Counted from the stretch's first letter, positions 5,772 to 14,685 are shown. The stretch: 16,601 nt of DNA from Pasteurellaceae bacterium (GCA_900756875.1 CAAELW010000142.1:1-16601), one strand, 5' to 3'. The notes: generated by a model from the sequence alone, not told the origin. A program made the numbers and translations.

Positions 5772-7496
5772 GTGAAAAAACTCATCAAACGTCGTGAAAT
5801 TCCAGCTGGAAATCCTGTTTCAGATAATGCATTACTCGATCGCCTCTACCGTTCTCGCCATATTAAAAACAGCCAAGAATTAGACCGCACTTTGCAATCA
5901 ATGCTGAATCCCAATCAATTACACGGTATTCAACAAGCCGTAGATTTATTGGTTGAAGCTTATCAACAGCAACAGAAGATTGTTATCGTAGGGGATTTTG
6001 ATGCAGATGGAGCAACCAGTACAGCACTTTCAGTATTAGCTTTGCGTATGCTGGGCTTTACTGATGTGGAATATCTCGTGCCAAATCGTTTTGAGCAAGG
6101 CTATGGTTTGAGTGTGCCCGTTGCTGAAATGGCAATGGAAAAAAGCGTGCAGTTATTGATGACAGTGGATAACGGGGTATCGTCTTTTGAGGGCGTGACG
6201 TATTTAAAAGAGCAGGGTGTGAAGGTGTTGATTACCGATCATCACTTGCCCCCAGAAACATTACCGAATGCTGATGCCATTGTTAATCCAAATTTGCAAC
6301 AATGTGATTTCCCTTCAAAATGTCTAGCCGGTGTAGGCGTGGCGTTTTATTTAATGCTCGCTTTACGAGCCAAATTTCGAGAGTTGGGTATTTTTACGAC
6401 AGAAACACAGCCTAATTTTACTGAATTACTGGATTTAGTCGCACTCGGCACGATTGCAGACGTTGTTCCCCTTGACCAAAATAACCGTATTTTAGCTCAT
6501 CAAGGGTTGATGCGAATTCGTGCGAAACGTTGTCGACCAGGAATTATTGCTCTCGCTGAAGTGGCTAATCGGGAAGTCGAAAAACTTTGTTCGGCGGACT
6601 TGGGCTTTGCGATTGCACCACGTTTAAATGCAGCGGGACGATTAGACAATATGTCTGTTGGTGTAGAGCTATTACTTGCAGAAAGTATGCAAGAAGCAAG
6701 AGCGCAAGCCTTGGATTTAGACAGCTTAAATCAAGCCCGAAAAGAAATTGAACAGGGCATGAAGTTGGAAGCATTAGAAATTTGCCGAAATCTCACCGCA
6801 CTTTCTGATGAATTACCGATGGGCATCGCCTTATTCCAGCCAGATTGGCATCAAGGTGTATTAGGTATTGTGGCTTCTCGAATCAAAGATCAATACCATC
6901 GACCCGTTATTGCTTTTGCACAAGATCAAGAAGGCATTTTAAAGGGTTCTGCGCGTTCAATTGAAGGCTTGCATATGCGCGATGTATTAGAGCGTATTCA
7001 TTCCCAACATCCGGATATGATTTTAAAATTTGGCGGTCATGCCATGGCAGCAGGATTAAGTATTAAAGAAAGCTTTTTCCCCGATTTTCAAAAGATTTTT
7101 AATCAAACGGTGCAAGATTGGTTAAATGAAGATCAATTACAAGGTGTGATTTGGACGGATGGCGAACTTCAAGCAAATGAATTTAGTATTGAAACTGCAG
7201 AAGTGATAAAATCTGGCGGTCCTTGGGGACAAGCCTTTCCTGAGCCTGTTTTTGATGGTGAATTTAAAATTTTTGAGCAACGTGCTATCGGACAAAATCA
7301 AAATCATTTAAAAATGCTCGTAGAGCCTAAAAATGGTGGTCCATTATTAGATGCCATTGCGTTTAATATCGATACTCGGTATTATCCCGATTTGTCGATT
7401 AAGCAGGCAAAATTTGCTTATAAGTTAGAAATTAATGAGTTTCGTGGAAATCGAAACCTCCAATTATTAGTCGATTATATTGAACCAATTGGTTAA
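5772..7496 (+). CDS. recJ: Single-stranded-DNA-specific exonuclease RecJ
   Basis: 5'-to-3' single-strand DNA exonuclease that acts in RecF-pathway recombination, mismatch repair and base-excision repair. The protein has 574 aa (577 in E. coli) and aligns over its full length from memory. DHH phosphoesterase motifs are GDFDADG (74-80), VDNG (132-135), TDHH (155-158) and GTIADVVPL. The DHHA1 domain carries KFGGHAMAAG, and a C-terminal OB-like domain includes INEFRGNR. The start is GTG at 5772, since no ATG in frame gives the conserved KKLIKRRE N-terminus; the ribosome site is weak, suggesting modest expression. Two uptake sequences lie in the gene. The next gene begins 3 nt after the stop, so recJ heads a tight three-gene unit with the DsbA-like gene and mtn. 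Confidence 0.97.
   Translation: MKKLIKRREIPAGNPVSDNALLDRLYRSRHIKNSQELDRTLQSMLNPNQLHGIQQAVDLLVEAYQQQQKIVIVGDFDADGATSTALSVLALRMLGFTDVEYLVPNRFEQGYGLSVPVAEMAMEKSVQLLMTVDNGVSSFEGVTYLKEQGVKVLITDHHLPPETLPNADAIVNPNLQQCDFPSKCLAGVGVAFYLMLALRAKFRELGIFTTETQPNFTELLDLVALGTIADVVPLDQNNRILAHQGLMRIRAKRCRPGIIALAEVANREVEKLCSADLGFAIAPRLNAAGRLDNMSVGVELLLAESMQEARAQALDLDSLNQARKEIEQGMKLEALEICRNLTALSDELPMGIALFQPDWHQGVLGIVASRIKDQYHRPVIAFAQDQEGILKGSARSIEGLHMRDVLERIHSQHPDMILKFGGHAMAAGLSIKESFFPDFQKIFNQTVQDWLNEDQLQGVIWTDGELQANEFSIETAEVIKSGGPWGQAFPEPVFDGEFKIFEQRAIGQNQNHLKMLVEPKNGGPLLDAIAFNIDTRYYPDLSIKQAKFAYKLEINEFRGNRNLQLLVDYIEPIG
5884..5892 (-). repeat. DNA uptake sequence in recJ
   Basis: Exact complement of the core, read out of the usual frame as Arg-Thr-Leu. 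Confidence 0.9.
6795..6803 (-). repeat. DNA uptake sequence in recJ (second copy)
   Basis: Exact complement of the core, coding Thr-Ala-Leu in a weakly conserved RecJ segment. Confidence 0.9.
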
Positions 7497-7499
7497 TTT

Positions 7500-8216
7500 A
7501 TGAAAAAAGTTTGGCAGAATAAATTATTGAAAGGATCCTTTGCAATGATATTGCTGAGTGTGACAAATGTCGCATTCGGTGAAGTCAGTGCAAAGGATTT
7601 TTCTGCCAAAAATCCACCGCACTTACCACCAGCAAACGTGGCACAGTTTGAAGACGGTCGAGATTATTTTTCATACCAAGAACCCATTGAGCAAGCCAAA
7701 AGAAGCGATCGTAAAATCCCTATCCAATTTTTCTTTGACTATGACTGCCGAGTTTGTTCTTCAGCCCAAGATATTTTGCAACTTTATAGCCAAATTCGAC
7801 CTAATAAAGTGGCATTAGAAGAGTATCCAGTTGCTACAAACGAAGCTAAATTTTCAGCGATAATATTCTATACATTACAGCGTTTAAAAGTGGGTGAGTT
7901 GTCAGATGTACTGTTATTTGAAACCTCTGAAAAGGCGCGCTATACCGAATTATCTACATTAGATAAGATGCGTGAATGGGTTGTTTCACAAGGGATTAGT
8001 AAAGCTGAATTTAATAAAGTCGTCCATTCCAAAGAAGTGAAAGAGGATGTGAGCAACGCCATTTATTTGACAGAAGAATATGGTGTCTTTACTTTCCCTT
8101 ATGTGGTTGTGGGTGGAAAATATGTTCTCACCGCGAGTACGCTGTATAACGATGATTATGGCGTAGCAGTATTAGATTTCTTAGTGAATAAACTCGAACA
8201 AGAAAGGAAAAAATAA
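7500..8216 (+). CDS. Exported DsbA-like thioredoxin-fold protein with CRVC active site
   Basis: Not recognised as a named protein. Seen: 238 aa with a signal peptide ([20 protein letters not shown], hydrophobic core, probably cut after AFG at about 27). Then come a strand [11 protein letters not shown] leading into C83-R-V-C86, a helical middle segment (about 110-195), and [14 protein letters not shown], where Pro200 fits the cis-proline of a DsbA-type thioredoxin fold. These are the only two cysteines. Family inference: a periplasmic or lipid-free exported thiol oxidoreductase of the DsbA superfamily. CRVC differs from CPHC of classical DsbA, so its redox behaviour cannot be read off. It starts 3 nt after recJ and its stop overlaps the mtn start (TAATG). 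dsbC lies two genes upstream, which suggests a shared disulfide-handling theme. It could be an oxidase, a reductase or a partner dedicated to one substrate. Confidence 0.78.
   Translation: MKKVWQNKLLKGSFAMILLSVTNVAFGEVSAKDFSAKNPPHLPPANVAQFEDGRDYFSYQEPIEQAKRSDRKIPIQFFFDYDCRVCSSAQDILQLYSQIRPNKVALEEYPVATNEAKFSAIIFYTLQRLKVGELSDVLLFETSEKARYTELSTLDKMREWVVSQGISKAEFNKVVHSKEVKEDVSNAIYLTEEYGVFTFPYVVVGGKYVLTASTLYNDDYGVAVLDFLVNKLEQERKK
7616..7624 (-). repeat. DNA uptake sequence in the DsbA-like gene
   Basis: Exact complement of the core, coding Pro-His-Leu just after the signal peptide. Confidence 0.9.
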
Positions 8217-8905
8217 TGAAAATCGGGATTGTTGGTGCAATGGCACAAGAAGTGGAAATTTTATCCCAATTAATGACAGATAAAAGAGAAACAAAAGTGG
8301 CAAGTGCGGTCATTTTTGAAGGCAAAATTAATGGTAAAGAGGTCGCATTATTACAATCTGGTATTGGTAAAGTTGCAGCTGCTATTGGCACTACCGCTTT
8401 ATTACAATTGTCCAAACCGGATGTGGTTTTAAATACTGGCTCAGCAGGCGGTGTCGCAAAAGGTTTAAAAGTAGGAGATATCGTTATTTCCGATGAAACC
8501 CGCTATCACGATGCCGACGTGACGGCATTTGGCTATGAAAAAGGTCAATTACCTGCAAATCCAGCTGCTTTTCTTTCTGATAAACAATTAGCAGATTTAG
8601 CCGATGAAATTGCACAGTCACAAGGACAAAATGTAAAACGTGGTTTAATTTGCTCGGGTGATAGCTTTATTAATAGCGAAGAAAAAATTGCTCAAATTAA
8701 AGCGGATTTCCCCAATGTGACAGCAGTAGAAATGGAAGCAACCGCGATTGCACAAGTTTGTCATGCCTTTAACGTACCTTTTGTGGTCGTTCGTGCAATT
8801 TCGGATGCAGGCAATGGCGAAGCGAGTATATCTTTTGAAGAGTTCTTACCGTTAGCTGCAAAACAGTCTTCGGCATTAGTATTAGGGATGATAGACAGAC
8901 TGTAG
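8216..8905 (+). CDS. mtn: 5'-methylthioadenosine/S-adenosylhomocysteine nucleosidase
   Basis: Hydrolyses the glycosidic bond of MTA, SAH and 5'-deoxyadenosine, releasing adenine. It thereby clears inhibitors of methylation and polyamine synthesis and feeds the LuxS (AI-2) route. The protein has 229 aa (232 in E. coli Pfs). Catalytic residues align by number: Glu12 in GAMAQEVE, Glu174 in [10 protein letters not shown] and Asp197 in [15 protein letters not shown] (73-79) and SGDSFI (147-152) are nucleoside-phosphorylase-fold signatures. The ATG overlaps the preceding stop by one base (TAATG), with AAAGGAAAA upstream as ribosome site, so it is translationally coupled to the DsbA-like gene. It is followed by a strong bidirectional terminator. 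Confidence 0.97.
   Translation: MKIGIVGAMAQEVEILSQLMTDKRETKVASAVIFEGKINGKEVALLQSGIGKVAAAIGTTALLQLSKPDVVLNTGSAGGVAKGLKVGDIVISDETRYHDADVTAFGYEKGQLPANPAAFLSDKQLADLADEIAQSQGQNVKRGLICSGDSFINSEEKIAQIKADFPNVTAVEMEATAIAQVCHAFNVPFVVVRAISDAGNGEASISFEEFLPLAAKQSSALVLGMIDRL
8302..8310 (+). repeat. DNA uptake sequence in mtn
   Basis: Exact core, coding Ser-Ala-Val, with CATTTTTG following. Confidence 0.9.
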
Positions 8906-8959
8906 TAATAATCTTTTAATAAGATAATAAATTCTAAAATTGAATCATAAACATTATTT

Positions 8960-8991
8960 AAAAAGGCATAGTTAATTGACTATGCCTTTTT
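8960..8991. terminator. Bidirectional intrinsic terminator between mtn and the TonB receptor gene
   Basis: A 13-bp perfect stem (8960-8972 with 8979-8991; AAAAGGCATAGT and its complement) closes a 6-nt loop, with A-tract and T-tract on its flanks. It lies about 55 nt after the mtn stop and 12 nt beyond the receptor stop codon, serving both convergent genes. Confidence 0.9.
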
Positions 8992-9002
8992 ATATAAACC
9001 CA

Positions 9003-11870
9003 TTAGAATTTATAGTTTAAACTAAAAATATAAGTTCTTCCTCGTGCAAAATTGTAAAGCACAGATTTATCTTTTATTCCGTTATCGCAAGTATCATTTT
9101 TGCTACAAATGGAATCATTTAAGCTTGAATAATAGCGTTGAGATGCCGCATCGTTGCCAGAATCTAAAGGATCAACATAACGTTTATCTAGTAGGTTTTG
9201 TACTTCAGCTTTGATAATCAAATCTTTGATAGGTTCGTAACTTATATGCAAATCTAAAATAATCGGTTGTTTATTAATTTCTTCTGTTTTCTTAATTGCA
9301 TAATAAGTTCTTTCATGACTAGTATTTAATTCAAATTCAGAACCGTTAATATAGTCTTCTTGGATGGTTGCTCGTTTGCTTTTCCCATAGTAACGAGCAG
9401 CGATACCAACAGTTAATTTTTGATCAAACCAGCGAGAGCCAAGTTCTAATCTTCCATAATCTTTAGGTAACATTGAGATACGGGATAGACCATAACCTTG
9501 TTTTAGAATGTCATCTTTTGATGCGTTGTTAGGACGTGGATTGGCATCTGCATAATTGGTTGGTTGATTTGTTCGTTGATATGCATAAGACAGATTTGCA
9601 AAGAAACGTCCCATGTCATAGTTAATTTCTAACTCGATGCCGCTCTTTTTCACAATAGGCTTATAATTTTGATGAGCAATGGTAAATCTAAATCCATTAT
9701 TAGCTGCCCAGTCAGGAACAACGCCATCTCTCCACCATACACCATATACATTATGAATATAATTTTTGATGAAACTACGATATCCCACTAGTTTTAAACC
9801 TAGAACATCTTCTTCTGTAAAAACAGCTTTTTTATAGGTGTTAAACCCTAGTTGATAAGTTTCTGCTCGCTCAGGTTTTAATGCCGTATTTACGCCAACA
9901 TCAGATACTTGAGAGAAGAACATTTCTTGAATATTAGGCATTCTATGTGTGCGCGAATAGGTGAAAAACGGCATAAAATAATCATTGATATCCGCGCTAA
10001 GTGTTGCTGAGTGGTTTATCGCTGTTTTATATCCTGATTTATGCAAAATCGGTTCATTAATTTGTGTTGGTGTATTTTCGTAACCTACATACTCACCGTT
10101 AAATGCATAATGCGTAAAATTGACACTATAGTCTAAGTGGTAAATTCCTTTAGAAAGTGCGGTATCAAAATAAACAGTTTTAAATTTTTGTTTACCAGAA
10201 GGTTGTAAGATCACTGAACGTTGTGGTAATCCGCTTTTGCTTCCTTGGAAGCGACCTAAATAACTATAGTTTCCTTGGGAGTGTGATTCATTGTTATAAA
10301 ACAAACTTAATTCTTCTGGAAAACGGTTTTTACTATACTCATTAATAAAGTAGTTAAAGCCCAATGTGGTTTTTAAATCGATTTCTTTTGGCAATAAAAA
10401 AGTATAGCTATTGTTAATATCAATAATATTTGCCACATTCTTCGTAATTAATTTATCTTCTACTTGCCAACCAGAAAAGAATGCACCTTTAGGATAAATG
10501 GTTTTACCCAAGTTGTGTGCTACCATCAAATTGAGATCAAGATAGCGATTATTATTAAAATTATAATTTAATTGATAATTACGATTTTCAATTTTTCGAG
10601 AACCAATTTTATTATCGAGAGTACGAATTTGTGCACCTAAATTATGGCGATCATCACCATATTCAAATTTTAATAAATGGCTACGAGAACGAGATTGCAA
10701 ACTGCCAGGTTCAATAGGGGCAACACTGTATTGATCCTTATTACGTTCAAATGAGTTATTTGTTGAATCCACATCATTTTGTAATTCGGGGATATCTTTG
10801 GGAGGCACACCATTTTCTAATTCTCTCAGAATTTTTTTTCTAGTTTCATTTTTATAAGTATTAAGTTGATAGCTAGATGTATTGTAACGAGGTTCGTTAG
10901 GCGTATCTTCTTCACTAATATAATCATAATTTTCTTCTTTTCTTTCTACTCGAGTAATACATCCCGGTGTTCTTGTTTCAGTTACTCCAGTCAATTCATC
11001 TGTAGTTGTAATTGGATCTGTATTTCCGTTAAATGTTGGGGTTGGCGCATTGCAAGACCAATGATTTTTGTTTAAATCGGGTGTCCATTGTCCTGTAGAA
11101 TTTAAAATATAACCGGCATTGTGGAAATAAGCTTCTTTTTCTTTGGCAAGAATATCTTGCCCAAGTGTAGCTAATCGTTCTCCTCCACCGATACGATAAT
11201 CTTGTGAGACTTCACGTTGACTATAGCCATATGCCACACCGACATACCCTCCATTATCAAGCCATTTTCTGCCTGCAGCTGTGGTCATAAAATTCGACTT
11301 AGTTTCATTGCTACCAGCCATACCTTTAACAACTAAACCAAAAGGTCTATCATCCGTGATAATATCGTTAACCCCCAATGTTCTAAAATTAGCACTACCA
11401 GACAATGTGTTTATACCGCTGGAACCTGAGAAATTGCTTTTATTGATATCGACACCAGCAATGAAATTAGGATCTATCGTGGCACCAAATTGAGAGCTAC
11501 CGCCTGATTGACCTGAATCCATTGAGGTAGAATAAAAAGTTTGCGTTACGCCATCAACCATAGTATTGACACGACCTAACCCATTTTCACCGCGAATATT
11601 GACAGAAACTACGCCAGCCCCTTTATCTTGTTGAGTAAAAGCACCAGGGATACTTCGAATAACTTGATCGATAGTTTGAGTATTCTTAAATATATGCTCC
11701 CTTGTACTTTTAGCTTTTGCTTCTGTGAATGGTTTCTTATCATTAGCCACATTTTTTTCGACCACATTTATTTGATCGAGTATTTCTTCTGTTTGAGCTT
11801 CAACAATATTAATATTCATTGCATTTATTAGGCAAAATGTAACTAAGTTTAATTTTATTTCTTTCTTCAT
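9003..11870 (-). CDS. hup: TonB-dependent outer-membrane receptor, probably haem/iron uptake (Hup-like)
   Basis: Ligand-gated 22-strand beta-barrel that imports its substrate using TonB energy. The protein has 955 aa. The signal peptide ends near VEA (about 25), and a TonB box QINVVE (33-38) follows. The plug domain has TIDQVIRSIPGAF and VNIRGENGLGRVNTMVDGV, and the barrel ends in the usual aromatic residue (SLNYKF). The ATG at 11870 has AGGAT about 7 nt upstream. The haem-receptor FRAP and NPNL boxes are degenerate (THRMPNIQEMFF near 642, then ALKPERAETYQLG), so haem is not proven. Two cysteine pairs (CNAP...PGC in a long Asn/Glu-rich region at about 265-400; CSKNDTC near the end) suggest loop disulfides. 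A Fur box covers the promoter. The symbol rests on recalled H. influenzae gene order (receptor between mtn and cmk) and is tentative. Confidence 0.82.
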   Translation of the reverse strand: MKKEIKLNLVTFCLINAMNINIVEAQTEEILDQINVVEKNVANDKKPFTEAKAKSTREHIFKNTQTIDQVIRSIPGAFTQQDKGAGVVSVNIRGENGLGRVNTMVDGVTQTFYSTSMDSGQSGGSSQFGATIDPNFIAGVDINKSNFSGSSGINTLSGSANFRTLGVNDIITDDRPFGLVVKGMAGSNETKSNFMTTAAGRKWLDNGGYVGVAYGYSQREVSQDYRIGGGERLATLGQDILAKEKEAYFHNAGYILNSTGQWTPDLNKNHWSCNAPTPTFNGNTDPITTTDELTGVTETRTPGCITRVERKEENYDYISEEDTPNEPRYNTSSYQLNTYKNETRKKILRELENGVPPKDIPELQNDVDSTNNSFERNKDQYSVAPIEPGSLQSRSRSHLLKFEYGDDRHNLGAQIRTLDNKIGSRKIENRNYQLNYNFNNNRYLDLNLMVAHNLGKTIYPKGAFFSGWQVEDKLITKNVANIIDINNSYTFLLPKEIDLKTTLGFNYFINEYSKNRFPEELSLFYNNESHSQGNYSYLGRFQGSKSGLPQRSVILQPSGKQKFKTVYFDTALSKGIYHLDYSVNFTHYAFNGEYVGYENTPTQINEPILHKSGYKTAINHSATLSADINDYFMPFFTYSRTHRMPNIQEMFFSQVSDVGVNTALKPERAETYQLGFNTYKKAVFTEEDVLGLKLVGYRSFIKNYIHNVYGVWWRDGVVPDWAANNGFRFTIAHQNYKPIVKKSGIELEINYDMGRFFANLSYAYQRTNQPTNYADANPRPNNASKDDILKQGYGLSRISMLPKDYGRLELGSRWFDQKLTVGIAARYYGKSKRATIQEDYINGSEFELNTSHERTYYAIKKTEEINKQPIILDLHISYEPIKDLIIKAEVQNLLDKRYVDPLDSGNDAASQRYYSSLNDSICSKNDTCDNGIKDKSVLYNFARGRTYIFSLNYKF
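10155..10163 (+). repeat. DNA uptake sequence in the TonB receptor gene
   Basis: The only exact core in this 2.9-kb gene; on the coding strand it gives Thr-Ala-Leu in a barrel strand. Confidence 0.9.
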
Positions 11871-11889
11871 TTGTTATCCTCTTGTTTTT

Positions 11890-11908
11890 GAGAAAGATTA
11901 TCATTATC
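11890..11908 (-). promoter_or_regulatory. Fur box over the receptor promoter
   Basis: On the coding strand GATAATGATAATCTTTCTC matches the 19-bp Fur consensus GATAATGATAATCATTATC at 17 of 19 positions, the first 13 without a break. It covers the -10 element and predicted start, so Fur-Fe2+ would block RNA polymerase. This indicates derepression under iron limitation. Confidence 0.82.
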
Positions 11909-11931
11909 CTCTTCAGGGTGAGAGAATTCAA
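11903..11931 (-). promoter_or_regulatory. Predicted sigma-70 promoter of the TonB receptor gene
   Basis: Coding-strand TTGAAT (11926-11931), an exact 17-bp spacer and GATAAT (11903-11908). Transcription would start near 11896, leaving a leader of about 25 nt that holds the ribosome site. Confidence 0.7.
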
Positions 11932-12209
11932 GGGATGAGATCATGAAATTTATATAAGAATTAAAGAATAATTTTCATGTTATATCTTATGAAATTTTTA
12001 ATTCTTCTTTTTTGTTGAAAACATAATAACGATTATTGAAGTTTTTCTTTTTATCGATGGAGTTTGCCTTGACATTATAGGAGAGGATTAAGAGCTGATA
12101 TTTTTTCTTTAAATTTTATATGAATTATCAATGTTTATTTAGAACTGTGATAGGTGATTATTTTTAACATTTGGCAAAAGAATCTTTAGTGAAATAAATT
12201 ATTTGTGTC

Positions 12210-12215
12210 TATAAT
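12210..12215 (+). promoter_or_regulatory. Predicted -10 element for cmk
   Basis: A perfect TATAAT lies 31 nt before the cmk ATG, in the right place for a short leader. The -35 position 17 bp upstream (TAGTGA) is poor, so the promoter is a moderate prediction. Confidence 0.45.
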
Positions 12216-12246
12216 ATACCGGTTTTTGAAAAGTAAAAGGATAGAG

Positions 12247-12927
12247 ATGATGGGGATAATTATCACCGTTGATGGCCCAAGTGGTGCAGGGAAAGGAACA
12301 CTTTGTTACGCATTGGCAGAGAAGTTAGGTTTTACCTTATTAGATAGTGGTGCGATTTATCGCGTGACAGCATTGGCTGCGCTGAAACGTCATGTAGACT
12401 TAACCGATGAAGAAGGATTAGCGGAGTTAGCCCGTCATTTAGATATCCAGTTCATTCCGAAAAGTGGTGAAGTCAATGTGCTTCTTGGTGGGATGGATGT
12501 GAGCCATTTAATCCGTACGCAAGAAGTGGCGGAGGCTGCATCAAAAGTGGCGGTTTTCCCAAAAGTGCGGTCAGCTTTATTGCAGCTTCAGCAAGATTTC
12601 GGCAAAAATGATGGCCTGATTGCTGATGGGCGAGATATGGGAACTGTGGTTTTCCCAAATGCACAAGTTAAACTGTTTTTAGACGCGAGTGCGGAAGAAC
12701 GTGCAAAAAGACGCTATAAACAGTTGCAAAATAAGGGAATTAATGGTAACTTTGCACAGATTTTAGCCGAGATACAAGAACGTGATTTTCGCGATAGAAA
12801 TCGTGAGGTTGCGCCATTGAAACCGGCTGATGATGCTTTATTGTTAGATAGTACAACATTGAGTATTGATGAAGTTATTGCTCAAGCGTTAGCTTATATT
12901 CAACAAAAAACGTCAATTTCGATTTAA
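12247..12927 (+). CDS. cmk: Cytidylate kinase
   Basis: Phosphorylates CMP and dCMP to the diphosphates with ATP, a step in pyrimidine salvage and turnover. The protein has 226 aa (227 in E. coli). The P-loop GPSGAGKGT (10-18) is followed by [31 protein letters not shown] (the bacterial CMP-kinase signature), [13 protein letters not shown] (lid) and LLDSTTLSI near the end. Start choice: AAAGG lies 6 nt before the ATG at 12247; an upstream GTG (12205) overlaps the -10 element and adds a non-conserved tail, and the ATG at 12250 is also possible. cmk followed by rpsA is a widely conserved order. An uptake sequence lies in the gene at 12563. Confidence 0.96.
   Translation: MMGIIITVDGPSGAGKGTLCYALAEKLGFTLLDSGAIYRVTALAALKRHVDLTDEEGLAELARHLDIQFIPKSGEVNVLLGGMDVSHLIRTQEVAEAASKVAVFPKVRSALLQLQQDFGKNDGLIADGRDMGTVVFPNAQVKLFLDASAEERAKRRYKQLQNKGINGNFAQILAEIQERDFRDRNREVAPLKPADDALLLDSTTLSIDEVIAQALAYIQQKTSISI
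12563..12571 (+). repeat. DNA uptake sequence in cmk
   Basis: Exact core, read as Lys-Val-Arg within the conserved FPKVRSAL stretch. Confidence 0.9.
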
Positions 12928-12946
12928 CTGTTTATTCAAGGAAGAA

Positions 12947-12976
12947 TAGACATTTATCCTCAACCCCGCATTTTAT
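12947..12976 (+). promoter_or_regulatory. Candidate promoter for rpsA
   Basis: TAGACA (12947-12952), an 18-bp spacer and TTTTAT (12971-12976) lie in the 96-nt gap before rpsA and would give a leader of about 40 nt. Matches are 5/6 and 4/6. rpsA may also be read through from cmk, since no terminator separates them. Confidence 0.35.
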
Positions 12977-13023
12977 GGATCTTAATGTGGATGTTATTAA
13001 CTTAAATTAAGAAGATTATTTAT

Positions 13024-14673
13024 ATGTCAGAATCTTTTGCTCAACTCTTTGAAGAATCATTAAAAGGCCTTGAAACCCGCCAAGGTTCAATCGTTAGCGG
13101 TACTGTTGTTGCTATTCAAAAAGGCTTTGTACTTGTTGATGCAGGCTTAAAATCTGAATCTGCAATTCCTGTTGCTGAATTCCAAAACGCTCAAGGTGAA
13201 CTTGAAGTTAAAGTTGGCGACACAGTAAACGTAGCTTTAGATGCAGTTGAAGATGGTTACGGCGAAACTAAACTTTCTCGTGAGAAAGCCGTTCGTCACG
13301 AATCTTGGATTGAATTAGAAAAAGCTTACGAAGAAAAAGCGACCGTTATCGGTTTAATCAACGGTAAAGTGAAAGGCGGTTTCACAGTTGAGTTAAACGG
13401 TGTTCGTGCATTCTTACCAGGTTCATTAGTTGATACACGTCCTGCACGTGAAGCTGATCACCTACTTGGTAAAGAATTAGAATTCAAAGTAATCAAATTA
13501 GATCAAAAACGTAACAACGTTGTTGTTTCTCGTCGTGCAGTGATCGAATCTGAAAACAGCCAAGAACGTGAACAAATCCTTGAGAACCTAGCTGAAGGTT
13601 CAGAAGTTAAAGGTATCGTTAAAAACTTAACTGACTACGGTGCATTCGTAGATTTAGGTGGTGTTGACGGTTTATTACACATCACTGATATGGCTTGGAA
13701 ACGTGTTAAACACCCAAGCGAAATCGTGAATGTAGGCGACGAAGTAACTGTTAAAGTATTAAAATTTGACAAAGATCGTACTCGCGTATCTTTAGGCTTA
13801 AAACAATTAGGTCAAGATCCTTGGGTTGCTATCGCCGAAAACCACCCAGTAAACAGCAAATTAACTGGTAAAGTAACTAACTTAACTGACTACGGCTGTT
13901 TCGTTGAAATCTTAGATGGCGTTGAAGGTTTAGTTCACGTTTCTGAAATGGATTGGACTAACAAAAACATCCACCCATCTAAAGTTGTAAGCCTTGGCGA
14001 TACAGTTGAAGTCATGGTGTTAGAAGTTGACGAAGAACGTCGTCGTATTTCTTTAGGTTTAAAACAATGCAAACCTAACCCATGGACTCAATTCGCTGAA
14101 ACTCACAACAAAGGCGACAAAGTTACTGGTAAAATCAAATCAATCACTGATTTCGGTATCTTCATCGGTCTTGAAGGTGGTATCGACGGTTTAGTTCACT
14201 TATCTGACATTTCTTGGAATGTTGCAGGTGAAGAAGCAGTTCGTAACTACAAAAAAGGTGATGAAGTTTCTGCAGTAGTATTAGCAGTAGATGCAGTGAA
14301 AGAACGTATTTCTTTAGGTATCAAACAACTTGAAGATGATCCATTCAACAACTTCGTAGCTATCAACAAAAAAGGTGCAGTAATTTCTGCAACTGTTGTT
14401 GAAGCTGACGCTAAAGGAGCTAAAGTTGAATTAGCAGGTGGCGTTGAAGGTTATATCCGTGTAGCAGACTTAACAAACGAAGTTGCAGCAGGCGATGTAG
14501 TTGAAGCGAAATACACTGGTGTTGATCGTAAAGCACGTATCGTTCACTTATCTGTAAAAGCGAAAGATCAAGCTGAAGAAGCAGCGGCAGTTGCAAATGT
14601 GAATAACAAACAAGAAGATGTTGCTATTCCAAACGCAATGGCTGAAGCTTTCAAAGCAGCTAAAGGTGAATAA
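13024..14673 (+). CDS. rpsA: 30S ribosomal protein S1
   Basis: Binds mRNA on the 30S subunit, unfolds structured leaders and helps initiate translation of messages with weak Shine-Dalgarno sites. The protein has 549 aa (557 in E. coli). Six S1/OB repeats are visible, at about 20-87, 105-170, 190-260, 277-347, 364-434 and 450-520. The later ones carry clear repeat cores such as [33 protein letters not shown] and [17 protein letters not shown]. Codon use is strongly biased (GGT, GTT, AAA, GAA, AAC), unlike its neighbours, as expected for a very highly expressed gene, and it lacks any uptake sequence. The start region has only a weak GAAG at 13010-13020 and no strong Shine-Dalgarno site, which fits the S1 self-control known in E. 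coli. A terminator follows. Confidence 0.98.
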   Translation: MSESFAQLFEESLKGLETRQGSIVSGTVVAIQKGFVLVDAGLKSESAIPVAEFQNAQGELEVKVGDTVNVALDAVEDGYGETKLSREKAVRHESWIELEKAYEEKATVIGLINGKVKGGFTVELNGVRAFLPGSLVDTRPAREADHLLGKELEFKVIKLDQKRNNVVVSRRAVIESENSQEREQILENLAEGSEVKGIVKNLTDYGAFVDLGGVDGLLHITDMAWKRVKHPSEIVNVGDEVTVKVLKFDKDRTRVSLGLKQLGQDPWVAIAENHPVNSKLTGKVTNLTDYGCFVEILDGVEGLVHVSEMDWTNKNIHPSKVVSLGDTVEVMVLEVDEERRRISLGLKQCKPNPWTQFAETHNKGDKVTGKIKSITDFGIFIGLEGGIDGLVHLSDISWNVAGEEAVRNYKKGDEVSAVVLAVDAVKERISLGIKQLEDDPFNNFVAINKKGAVISATVVEADAKGAKVELAGGVEGYIRVADLTNEVAAGDVVEAKYTGVDRKARIVHLSVKAKDQAEEAAAVANVNNKQEDVAIPNAMAEAFKAAKGE

Positions 14674-14685
14674 TTAATTCACATA

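Larger units (their letters stand above)
11871..12246. other. Divergent intergenic region between receptor gene and cmk
   Basis: This 376-bp gap, the longest gene-free stretch, is very AT-rich. At its left end it holds the Fur-controlled receptor promoter. At its right end it holds a TATAAT for cmk. Between them lie an ATGAAATTT direct repeat (two copies near 11943 and 11990) and an imperfect dyad around 12021-12036 that is too poor a Fur match to call. No ORF with a ribosome site and no convincing small RNA was found. Confidence 0.6.

Noticed and set aside
12021..12036. Imperfect dyad ATAATAACGATTAT as a second Fur box
   Set aside because: It matches only about half of the 19-bp consensus and sits well away from the receptor promoter.
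12205..12246. GTG start extending Cmk by 14 residues
   Set aside because: It overlaps the predicted -10 element, and the extension is absent from the family; the ATG at 12247 has AAAGG at the right distance.
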